From Gyrodactylus bullatarudis (lineage: Eukaryota > Platyhelminthes > Monogenea > Gyrodactylidea > Gyrodactylidae), in NCBI GenBank assembly GCA_012064415.1, contig SSNU01000132.1:176236-240235 (forward strand): a DNA stretch of 64,000 nt, read 5' to 3'. Below are positions 1-9,296 of the stretch, one piece after another. The position numbers and the translations under genes are program-made. Every line of letters starts with the position of its first letter. Position 1 is the first letter of the stretch. Under the pieces are notes generated by a model that worked only from the letters and a program-made list of their open reading frames with translations, did no database searches and was not told where the DNA came from.

Positions 1-885
1 AATCTATATAAACCCAATCTATGTGTTCAAAAAAACTATTCTTATAACCTTCAACTCCCCTGGCCTATGTGAGCTTTTTCACTTTTCTCTCCACTGTTGC
101 TATTTATTGGAGAGTTTTGGTGTTTTTTTCAGCTTACATATTATTCTAATTTTATTCATCTTTTACTATTTCTTTCATTATTTGTAAAATATTCTCTTGA
201 ATGAATCTTTCAACTTTTATCATTTTTAAAGCAATACCACTGATGATGCTTTAAGAAATACGTATATGGTTTTTAAATATAATTCTTTCTTACACATTCC
301 CAAATTATAAATATTTATCGAAAGAAATGATATAAATCTGTATTTATCCATTATTTAAAACTATAATACATATTTCGATTGCCCATCCACCCTTTAATTC
401 CTTATTATTCATATTCGTCAAGGTATATCTTGCAGATTATGCATAATCGGCAAAAAACTGATGAATTTGAATAAAATTATGCATATTCGTCAGGTTTTTG
501 CTAATTAGGCATAATCTGCAAGTTTTCCTGCTGATTATGCATAATTGGCAAATTATCCAAATTCGTAACAACATATACATGGTAATCTTATATGAAAATC
601 CTGGATTCCAGAACCTAGAACAGATTATTTATTATATTTTTTATGCGATGGTTACTATTAAGTAGGCTTTGTATAATAAAAATATTATTACTGGTATTAA
701 TAGATTATAAACGTTTTAAATATCTGTCTTTTTTCAAAAATAGATAATTCAATAAAATAGTTTTACATTCTTCATTAAGTAATATTTATCATCTGAATAA
801 TTTACAAAAGAAATTACTTGATTGTTTTATTCAAAACTGAACTTTTACTAAAGTTTTATTCCAAATTCATAATACAATTACTCGA
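1..885. other. 5' flank of CBS, no gene seen
   Basis: AT-rich noncoding sequence in front of the first CBS exon. I see no supported reading frame. Its only structure is a patch of short palindromic repeats at about 404-557, listed separately. Confidence 0.6.
404..557. repeat. Clustered short inverted and direct repeats
   Basis: A unit reading CTTGCAGATTATGC...GGCAAAA at 429-456 recurs in inverted orientation at about 496-522 and again, less exactly, in direct orientation at 526-557. A second short unit containing CATATTCGTCA recurs near 410-422 and 481-492. The TTATGCATAA cores are themselves palindromic. This looks like the remnant of a small palindromic (MITE-like) element. No coding capacity is visible. 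Confidence 0.6.
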
Positions 886-3800
886 ATGGCAAAAAATAAT
901 GATAAACCATGTGAATGTAAATTGATTGATAAGCCAATTTACAATAACAATAAGCATTATCATATTGATCTGTAAGTATTTCCTAATAAACAAAACATTC
1001 AGAAAACAACGTCCAAAAATTCTAAACAACATTGTCGAGGCAATTGGTAATACGCCACTGGTCCGTTTAAATTCAATCGGAAAGAAAGATGGCATAAACT
1101 GTGAAATACGTATGCCACATCATTAATTTTTTCCAGTTGTTAAATGTGAATTTCTCAATCCTGGTGGTAGCGTGAAGGATCGTATTGCACACAGAATGAT
1201 CCAGGGAGCTGAACGTGAAGGAATCCTCAATAAAGGCGATACGATTATTGAAGCTACCTCTGGTAATACAGGTATCGGCTTAGCTTTAGTCAGTCGTGTC
1301 AAAGGCTATAAATGTACCATTGTGTTACCTGAAAAAATGAGTCAGGAAAAGATTAACGTTCTGAAAGCTCTTGGTGCTGATATTATCAGGACAAGAACAT
1401 CTGCCAAATTTGATGATGACGACTCTCATATTGAAATTGCAAAGAGGATCAGAGATAAAGATCCTAAGCATATTCATTTACTAGATCAATATGCCAATAT
1501 TTACAATCCCCTTGTACACTATGATCTGACTGGCGAAGAAATCATTCGAGATTGCGGTGATAAAGCACCTGACATGGTTGTAATTTCATCAGGTACAGGT
1601 GGAACTTTGACCGGAGTTGCTGCAAAAGTAAAAAGTGTCTATCCGAAATGCATCGTTGTCGGAGTTGATCCTGGTGGCTCTATTTTGGCTGACAAACATT
1701 CAAATATCACAGATGAAATCAAAAACCAAGTTTCTGGCTATGACATTGAAGGAATTGGCTACGATTTTTATCCAAACGTTTTCGATGATAAAAATGTTGA
1801 CATGTGGGTTAAATCCTATGACAAGGAATCTTTTGCCATGGCCAGAAGACTCATTAATGAAGAAGGAATACTAGCTGGCGGTAGCTGTGGATCAGTCATG
1901 TATGGTGCGCTAGTTGCATTGAAAAAATTTAATTGGGGTCCTGATAAGAGAGTAGTTGTTTTGTTGGCTGACTCTGTGAGAAATTACATGACAAAGTTTC
2001 TCCTTGACGACTGGCTAGTTTCAAAAGGTCATCGGGATCTCCCCAGAAACAATATTTCTGAAAGGTTTTCCAATATTTCACTCAAAGATACTAATTCAAA
2101 GAATAATGGAATTAGAAACAGTTTAAAAAAACCTCTCGTCTTTAGCCCAGAACAGACAATAAGCAATGTTCTTGCTATTTTGAAAGTAAATCGTTTTTTT
2201 CCAATTTTTCTTGGCTTGCTTCGTTAAATTTTATCTATTCAACAGGAGAAAAATATTCCATTACTTGGTGGTGTCGGTATTGTTACAGAAAATGCCAAAT
2301 ACGGGCCTGAGTAAGTTGAGATATAAAAATTAAACTGGTCTAGCTTGAAGAGACATCCTTCTTTTATAAAAATTTTTGAATTACCATAATTTATTTTTAG
2401 TGCAACCGTCTTGGGTATCGTTGATTGTCGCAAGATGACCAAATCACTACTCATGAATCTTTCTTCGGAAGATAAACCAATTTCGACTGTAATGGATAAA
2501 GAATATCGTTATGTGAGTTAAAACATACAAACCTAAGCTTATGTTACTTATAAGTTAGAAACCCCATAAATTTCGAGAGGAATCTCAAAAAACCTGTATA
2601 TCCGAAAACAGTAATATAAGATGAATAAATTGATAAAAAATTTATTGATTTATGAATTTTTGCATTTGAACCGCTTGGACAATTCAATTACAAAAAAATT
2701 TACTTAAAATGCTCTAATTAACTAGAATAACTATCTGGCTACATTCTAAGCTCACATTTACTTCCTCAGCATATAGTTGAGACAAGTTATAAGCCTTGTA
2801 AGAAACAAATTTAGCTCTATGAAAATCAGCGTTAATAACTCTACTACATATCAAAAATTCAGCCTGGTTAATTTTTTGTAGCACCGTGTTTTTCAGAAAT
2901 GTATTCTCAGCCAATATTTATCTTTTGTATACAAAAAATTCTATTCCGTAAACTGTAAACATCAAAGTTCATATTAACACACCTCCAGCATTATTTTTCT
3001 TGTGACATTTATCAAATGATGATTGACCTTTGTTGTTAATTTTTTTTAACTCTTTAGGTCTCTGAAAATCAAACAGAAGATGATATTCTAAAAATTCTCA
3101 TTCTTGAAACCTACTGCCTTGTCAAGACTTTGGAGGGTAAGTCGTTAAAATTTATTTATTGGATCTTGAAATTGTTATCAAAAATATTTTTCGGTATTTT
3201 AAACATTTGAAGCTTGATTGAAGAAGGCTGATCGAAACATGAATAAAAGAGCTTTACGAACCTTATGGAAATTTACTTTAAGCTCATTAATTTAAGGTTT
3301 TTTTTCTCCGAACAACTCACCAGAGGTCTTACTTTTTTGATAAATTTTAGTACTCAGATCATGTTTTGAATATTTTTAACCCTCGTCCGAAATATTTATT
3401 TTTCTTATGGGGGGTTCAATACAAATGAGGTGAAAAATAACCCTAGATTTCGTTCATTATGTAGTCATTATGTAATTGCCCATTTTTCTCACAATACCCC
3501 ACGGAAATTAACCATGAAGCCCCTCTTTTGATGATAAGATTACTATTTTTGATGATAAAAATTAAATTGCTTCGATACAAAATAATGCTTAGAACTTATA
3601 TTTCTATCAGAAAAACTGGTCCTAATATGAGGTCCTAGCCTAGTGTATAACACCTGATTCTTTTCAAAATTGATTTGAATTTCTTTTCAAACGATTTTTA
3701 TTTTAAAAACTAAAGTTGAGGATGTCTAGGGTATCCAGCCCTTAAATAATAAAAAAATTACATTTAATTTATGCAATCATGATTAAGAAGAAAATCTGAA

Positions 3801-4069
3801 GTGCTTCGTTTAGATTTCATTGAATCCATGTCTTCTAACGCTTGAGTGGGGTTTATAAAATTTTGAAATTCGCATATGAAACTTTGGTCTCTATTGGTCT
3901 CAAAATTTTCTAGTCAATCATAATGAATGAAGTAGTATTATCATTGAAACCAATCTTCACCTATGTCGGGTTCGAACACTATTGAACATTATATAAAATC
4001 TTTGGTTTAATTTATTCATTTTTAGGTCCTATTATTGCCACAGAAGAGGATTTCCTAAGGACATTGTAA
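886..4069 (+). CDS. cbs: Cystathionine beta-synthase (7 exons)
   Basis: PLP enzyme that condenses homocysteine and serine to cystathionine, the first step of transsulfuration, in the cytosol. Predicted exons are 886-971, 1003-1109, 1137-2185, 2246-2310, 2401-2512, 3058-3136 and 4026-4069, totalling 1,542 nt (513 aa, close to animal CBS). The core shows GGSVKDR with the PLP lysine at about residue 78, the phosphate-contact loop TSGNTGIG, GTGGT, and the C-terminal RNYMTKF segment. A regulatory CBS-pair region follows (GIVTENAKYGPD, TVLGIVDCRKM). The short first exon carries Cys11 and His24, 13 residues apart, the same spacing as the haem ligands Cys52/His65 of human CBS, so haem binding is likely. 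The first two introns are only 31 and 27 bp, while the last two are 545 and 889 bp. A poly(A)-type AATAAA lies about 25 bp after the stop. The family call is firm. The tiny first exon is inferred from splice phase. Confidence 0.94.
2513..4025 (+). other. CBS introns 5 and 6, nothing else seen
   Basis: Two long introns, 2513-3057 and 3137-4025, flank the 79-nt exon 6. The minus-strand open stretch at 2714-2914 has no recognisable domain and lies wholly inside intron 5, so I do not call it a gene. No hairpin, RNA gene or mobile element was recognised here. Confidence 0.5.
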
Positions 4070-5757
4070 TTTAAATCAATTCAAATTTTAGTTAATCACT
4101 TTAATAAAATCTTGTATTCAAAATATTCTCTTTTCTTGACAGATAATTGGAAAAATGATAACAATGAGACTTTTGCCTCCCTATTTCCATAGGTTATTTT
4201 TAAAGAAAAAACATATTATAAAAATCTTTGGTAGACATTCTCTACGAGCTTTAAGAAATTCACACTGATATTGAAAAAAATCATGCTCCTTTAAAAAGTA
4301 TTGTATTAAAAGTACTAATTCTTTGCATCTTAGTAGGAGTTTTTATATGTTTTAGGGGTAAGAAAAACAGTACATTAAATATTCGATCCCTAATAGGGAT
4401 TTTCAATGTATTTTCGTTTTCATAATTACTTTATAGTATAGCGCTGTTTAATTAAAAAACATATCTTGAGTTGTAAAATTTTCTTTCATTTCCAACATTC
4501 TTTATGTATGAGACTCGACTCATGCTATCGTTTCAAGTTTCCTCATTAAAAGCAAATATCGCATTTTTAAATGTGAATTTTTATTATTGATCATCGTCGT
4601 AACAAAAAAGGAAAAGAATCCCCTATATTGGTTCGGTTTTACTACAAAACTAAATTGGAATTCGCCCAATAATTATACTTGATTATCATTATAATTGGTA
4701 GTGCCTCAAAAAGTATTAAAATGCTTATTTTAACCAGCTATTCCCTCTGTTATGAAAACCATTTTAAACTGATAATTTTTCATCAGGGTTCAAAGTTATA
4801 AGGTCTTAATATGTATTATTTTGAAGATAGGGTATTAAAATAATACTTTATAATAGCATTTTATTTCATCCATATCAATGAACTCAATCCTCATTTTTGA
4901 GGTAGAGAGATGATTTCCATTGTCTAACAATTTGCTAAGCTCAAAAATAGCCTTGGAGATAGTAATTTGGATATTAACTCGATGTTTTAGTTCAATATCA
5001 ACATAATTTTTTTTCAAATTTTTATTCGTTTTACTTATAAGTACTTCATGTACGATATTTTTTATATTGGATATCAAAAAAATTTTAAAGAGGAATTGCT
5101 TGAAATATTAATCCTGAAGATGTTCCAATATAAAAGGGATAAAATGATTTTATTAAATCTTTCAAGTATTGGAATAATTGAAGTTGGGAACCAATGGTTC
5201 TAACAAAAATTTAAATTTCTTCATGTTTAAGATTTTTAGGAATCCAGATCATAGTTGTTATGGGTTAGGCTATGGGTATTGGGCAAGTAAGAAGAGTAGA
5301 CGTATTGGGCTGGGACTTTATTAAGTTGGGCGAACCATAATACCTGGCTCATGGGTAACAAGATGAACAACAGATTAATATTACAAATCATATAGGTCTT
5401 TTAAAGGATATGTTTGGCGTATATTCAAACACTATATCACATTTCCTCTCGAAGATTAATCAATATAGTTGAGTTCTTGTGATTATCGAGATTCACTGGC
5501 TCGGCATTCGATCGATATCTCATTTGCCTTGATTTTAAGCCTTTGAATGATTTGGGCGCCTAGTTTTATTGGGATTATCGTGATCGTTCCTTTTTCTTTA
5601 ATGAGAGCAAATAATGAAGTTCATGGAAGCCATTTTTGTTAATGAGCTTGAAAAAAATTCTTTAACTGTAATAAACATCGATTCCCAACACCATATCAAC
5701 CAACTTTATTATCCAGTTTTTATTATATTCAATAATTTTATTATACTGTAATTTATT
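4070..5757. other. Intergenic, no supported gene
   Basis: AT-rich sequence between CBS and the cysteine-rich cluster. An 80-codon open stretch on the minus strand (4835-5077) has no recognisable domain, splice context or homology that I can see. The segment at about 5240-5600 is somewhat less AT-rich and could be an old mobile-element remnant, but I could not identify a family. Confidence 0.45.
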
Positions 5758-6042
5758 TCAACATTTTCTAACACAAGCTTTCAGATATCCCAACGACTTG
5801 TTCTTGAAATTCTCAAAAGCGTCTTTTATACAAGATTTATGACATGATTAATTGCAATTGTCTAAACACGGCGATATCTGCTAGTTGTACACATTTGTTT
5901 GACATGTTTCATCTTTCAGACAATTCGTTAGATTGGTTTTACTCTCTCTAATACAAGTTGAAGAGCAATAGTCTCTCAAGCTTGCCACAAAGTGGCTCAG
6001 TTCACAGAGAATGAAAAAGGCAAAATAGATGTGAATTCTTAT
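5758..6042 (-). pseudogene. Decayed ten-cysteine secreted protein gene
   Basis: Reading the minus strand from 6042 gives a 94-codon frame related to the two intact genes at 7158 and 7936. A hydrophobic leader is followed by ten cysteines with the family spacing: Cx3C, x10, Cx5C, x11, Cx3Cx3Cx3C, x18, Cx3C, then TGA at 5758-5760. The frame is unbroken by indels. However, the codon at the expected start is ATA (6040-6042), and two in-frame stops interrupt it: TAG at 5881-5883 and TAA at 5848-5850. A TATATAA-like box lies upstream on the same strand near 6074-6084, and AATAAA follows the stop at once, as in the intact 7158 gene. It is therefore a recent pseudogene, a non-functional allele, or (less likely) a misread sequence. 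Confidence 0.83.
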
Positions 6043-6073
6043 GATCTATTCTTCTTAAGATTATAAAAAGTGT

Positions 6074-6084
6074 ATTTATATAAA
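6074..6084 (-). promoter_or_regulatory. TATA box of the decayed cysteine-rich gene
   Basis: On the minus strand the sequence reads TTTATATAAAT about 32-42 bp upstream of the ATA codon that stands at the expected start. Position and sequence match the TATA boxes of the two intact family members. Confidence 0.6.
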
Positions 6085-6512
6085 TGGAGACAAAAAGCAT
6101 TGTAGAAGAAAGATTTTTATGCCTGATTTGGTTGTTATTCTAATCTTGTCAACTTTTCAAATCAACCTACCTGATCTGAATCAATAAAATTACAATAAAA
6201 CCTCGAGGGATTAGGCCTTCAGAAAAATATCTTATTCTTTTATCTATCCGGTTGAAGTTTATACTTTCTATCATTGAGTTCTTCTCTAATTTCGAATCTT
6301 CACTCAGAGCAAAAATAGCTCTATAAAGTGACTATTTTACTCCAAGTCCAAGGCTTCAATCTTCGCGTCCGGGAACACAATTTTTCAGAAAAAGTTTTTA
6401 CTTTTCTGAAATTGACCATTTATGCACCCTTTGTTGTAGATTTATGGTGCTAGTTTTAATACAGTTTATAAATAAATATTTATTGTCTAGTTATATCATA
6501 AATATAAGAATA

Positions 6513-7050
6513 TCAAAAATTTTCAAGATATGCATATAAATCTCTTTTAGTAAATTGAATGTCTTTTCGGGCAATTTCGTTAAATAATGATGGAAGTCTA
6601 TCGAAGAAGTACAGGGATTTTAGTGCATTATTTAGAGGTCTATTCAATTTGACTTAATTATTTCTTAGGACTCTTTGATTTAGTTTCGCATTCCAAAGAT
6701 ATTGAATGTTGTCATTAGCAAGGTTGAGACATCTGTAGTTCCTTTGGTGTCTCAGAAGTCTTATCTTTGCAAACCCGTTTGATGGAATGTTACATAAATG
6801 GAAAAACCGTTTTTGAATGGTTTCAAGAACAAAAGACATTGATATGGCAGAGGGACTCCAAATAACAGAACAGTATTCAATGGTAGGTCGAGCATATGTC
6901 TTAAAGAGGAAAATTTTTAGCTGGGCTGTTTTTGCAGTCCTGTGGATGTGCAGAGTTCTTGCAGCAAAAATATTAGCAATCGTTTTTATGTAATTATCGA
7001 AACGCAAGTTGTAATCATATTCAAGACCAAGATCACGAACTAAAAATTTC
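6513..7050 (-). mobile_element. LINE reverse-transcriptase C-terminal fragment
   Basis: The minus strand encodes the C-terminal end of a non-LTR retrotransposon reverse transcriptase. In order it shows the VRDLGL...YDYNLRFDNYI segment (near 7045-6980), the typical AARTLHIHRT/LFKTYARPTIEYCSVIWSP block, an IQKRFFHL motif, and, after a stop (6654) and a frameshift, a final block containing RPLNNALKSLYFFDRLPS that ends at the TGA at 6513-6515. The 5' part of the element (endonuclease and RT catalytic core) is missing, so this is a truncated, dead copy. It sits between the decayed and intact members of the cysteine-rich cluster. Confidence 0.85.
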
Positions 7051-7100
7051 TTTCAAAAAATTGGCTGAGAAGTTGTAAAAGTTGCAACAAATGCACTCTA

Positions 7101-7112
7101 CTTTATATAAAT
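7101..7112 (+). promoter_or_regulatory. TATA box of cysteine-rich gene A
   Basis: TTTATATAAATT lies about 50 bp upstream of the ATG at 7158, at a distance that suits a core promoter TATA element with a very short 5' UTR. The same arrangement is present in the other two family members. Confidence 0.6.
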
Positions 7113-7157
7113 TTGAAAGAAAAGAATAGTTTCATGTAGTTATCTTCTTTATAGACG

Positions 7158-7439
7158 ATGAAATCAAGAACCATATTTATTTTGATTCTATTTTCCTTCA
7201 TTGGGTATATTTCAAGTGAAAATTGCGCTGAAAAATGTTTAACCGATCTTCAAACCTTTCTGGATAGTTGTCATGGAAATACAGGTTGTCTGAGAAGAAT
7301 TACTAATAATCAAATGAGAAACTGTGTAGAAAATTGTCCCGTTGATTGTAAAACCCTTTGCATCCTGCAGAGTATTGACATGGATGGCTTCTATGAACAA
7401 GAGAGATTGTACAGAAATAATTGTATAAAAAATTGCTGA
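7158..7439 (+). CDS. Small secreted ten-cysteine protein A
   Basis: Single-exon gene for a 93-residue protein that I do not recognise from any named family. Residues 1-20 form a clear signal peptide (MKSRTIFILILFSFIGYISS), so the mature protein of about 73 residues should be secreted. It holds ten cysteines in the pattern Cx3C, x10, Cx5C, x11, Cx3Cx3Cx3C, x20, Cx3C, which suggests paired helices stapled by disulfides. The paralogue at 7936 and the decayed copy at 5758 keep the same spacing exactly up to the eighth cysteine. An upstream TATA box and an AATAAA overlapping the stop codon make a very compact transcription unit. The repeated CxxxC arrangement recalls helical-hairpin venom, pheromone or antimicrobial peptides, but that is only an analogy and no function can be assigned. 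Confidence 0.85.
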   Translation: MKSRTIFILILFSFIGYISSENCAEKCLTDLQTFLDSCHGNTGCLRRITNNQMRNCVENCPVDCKTLCILQSIDMDGFYEQERLYRNNCIKNC

Positions 7440-7889
7440 ATAAAAATAAATATTAGAAAACAACCAAATTCCTTATTCAAATAGAAAATAATCTTCCTTA
7501 ATTTTTTATCTTTTCAAGAATTTTGTAATCTAAAACTACTTGATATAATGATGAGAATTTACTATTTTTGCAAAAGCTTAATTTTTCAGGAATAGAATCT
7601 TTTGAACATTATGAAATAAGTAAATAAAAGTTTTTGAAAAATATTCAACCTGGCTAACTGGAGTTTTTGTAAAGGTTGTTCAACTAGCTAATCCAACCGA
7701 GTAACTTTTTCGTTAAGTAAAAGAACTCCCAGGCTTTTAATTCTCAAAATAATAAAGACTTTGTTCCTTACGACAAGGAATGGTAAGATTTGCACCAAAT
7801 AAACATTCCAGGCAATAACCAATTTTCCAATACTATAAAAGTAACAGTTTCCAACGAAAACCACGCAATATCTGCACTCTAATTTTCGG
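7440..7889. other. Spacer between cysteine-rich genes A and B
   Basis: About 450 bp of AT-rich sequence separate the two tandem paralogues. I see no additional coding sequence. The minus-strand open stretches at 7688-8117 are reverse-strand shadows of gene B and its promoter. Confidence 0.55.
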
Positions 7890-7897
7890 GTATAAAA
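7890..7897 (+). promoter_or_regulatory. TATA box of cysteine-rich gene B
   Basis: TATAAAAG lies about 39-46 bp upstream of the ATG at 7936, a near-consensus TATA box at the same distance as in gene A and the decayed copy. Confidence 0.7.
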
Positions 7898-7935
7898 GAG
7901 AAACCAGCTTTCTCGGATATGAAATAAGAATTGTA

Positions 7936-8262
7936 ATGAAGTTAACAATAATATCTATTGCCATCTTATATGGTATAGCTATTGGCGCCAACAATGTTGG
8001 AGAGGCCGAAATGTGTGTTATAAAATGTGTTGGAGGTGATTTGAACTCAGTCTTCAATTGTGATAGTGACGTTGGATGTCTCGAGAGATTGGCCACTGGT
8101 GAACTCAACAGTTGCATTGCTCATTGTCCTGAAAGTTGCGCCAAGAAATGCATTCATCAAGGCATCAATGGCCAACGCAACTCTCATGGATCAATTGTCC
8201 AAGAATTCGAGGCATGTATAGCAGGTTGTAACTATCAATTTGAGGATGAAGATGACTACTAA
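7936..8262 (+). CDS. Small secreted ten-cysteine protein B
   Basis: Single-exon gene for a 108-residue protein and a tandem paralogue of gene A. Residues 1-18 (MKLTIISIAILYGIAIGA) form a signal peptide. The mature chain has ten cysteines with spacing Cx3C, x10, Cx5C, x11, Cx3Cx3Cx3C, x21, Cx3C. The CPxxC core and the GCLxR motif are shared with A. It differs by an acidic C-terminal tail (FEDEDDY) absent from A and from the decayed copy. A TATAAAAG box lies upstream. The two intact copies share only moderate identity outside the cysteines, so the duplication is not very recent. The secreted location is well supported by the leader. The biological role is unknown. Confidence 0.87.
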   Translation: MKLTIISIAILYGIAIGANNVGEAEMCVIKCVGGDLNSVFNCDSDVGCLERLATGELNSCIAHCPESCAKKCIHQGINGQRNSHGSIVQEFEACIAGCNYQFEDEDDY

Positions 8263-9296
8263 GAAGCATATCAAGCTGAATAATTAAAGAAACATTCATG
8301 TCTACTTGTTCCCTGATCTGTTGTCTAATACAATTTCTATATAATCGAATTTTATTCTTATCTAGTCTGTAAAATCCTAAACTGACCAATGTTGTTTTGA
8401 TCTACGATAGAATCTGAAATTTTCAATAAATTTATACTATAAATATTCATGGCCTCCAGAGGAAGATAACCTTTTCTGAATAATTTGAATTGGAAATGCT
8501 TAATATACTTTTTTATCTCTCATTAGAAAGGAAATTTATAAAGCTAAAAGTTAATAAATCCCTGATGCTAACCAAAGTTACTTAACCCCCATAAGAGCCC
8601 ATAAGAAAACAGATGTAGCCTGAAATAATTGGTTCGAATGGGTTACAGACTGATGATTTTCTGAAAATAAAATCCAGAGAAGTCAACAGTAGTTGATAAT
8701 TAAATTAAATCTCAGCCCGTAATTAACAGTATCCATATTACAAAGAATGCTACACCTCCAATTGGCAAAAGAGGTAGAAAACGTAAAACTCTAAGTGGGC
8801 AGCCAACGTATCTGTCACGTGAAAAGGAAACAATGATCATGAATACTAGCAACCAACCTGAAAACTTCCCTTTTGTACTCTGGAATGCTAGAACCAATCA
8901 GAGGTTATTACTGATCATTGAATTTATTACATATCTAGCCTGTGTAATAGCCTGACAAGATCTGGTGAGATATAAGCTTTGTTACTTAATATCCACTTGA
9001 CTTTCAAATCCTTTAAATGTGTCTTTCATTTGAAACTGAAAAACAAATGTCAAACGAACAAAAGTTATTAGCTGAATTTGAAGAAAGAAATTAGACTTTC
9101 TATAGTAAAACAAAGTATCTCCTATAGCTATAGCTTAATTCTTTCAGCGTGGATGGACGAATAAGTTCATTTTTGAAAATTTTCAAACTTTGGTAAGTTC
9201 GGCAGATTTCTGAAAAAAGGAAACTTGATCAAAAGGATAAATATCAAATATATTTTTAAAAATCTTAGTTTAAATTAAAAATTTAACAGAGCATCA
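8263..9296. other. Intergenic region with one open stretch
   Basis: Noncoding space between gene B and the 3' end of the Awh-like gene. Within it, plus-strand 8704-8954 is open for about 83 codons and contains an AT-hook-like GKRGRKRK followed by a polar segment and a hydrophobic end. It has no recognisable homology and no clear start. It may be a mobile-element remnant or an exon of an unrecognised gene. Confidence 0.35.

Noticed and set aside
4835..5077. 80-codon open stretch on the minus strand
   Set aside because: No domain, no splice context, no homology that I recognise, and a length compatible with chance once no support is found.
5758..6042. Alternative genetic code in which TAA and TAG are sense codons, making the minus-strand ten-cysteine copy intact
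   Set aside because: All other genes in the window end normally at TAA, TAG or TGA and have no internal TAA or TAG in conserved exons. The expected start codon is also lost, which a code change would not explain.
8600..8660. Possible tRNA B box (GGTTCGAATGG near 8631)
   Set aside because: No matching A box, acceptor stem or anticodon arm can be drawn around it. Similar GTTCGA hits near 3970 and 19905 also fail to fold.
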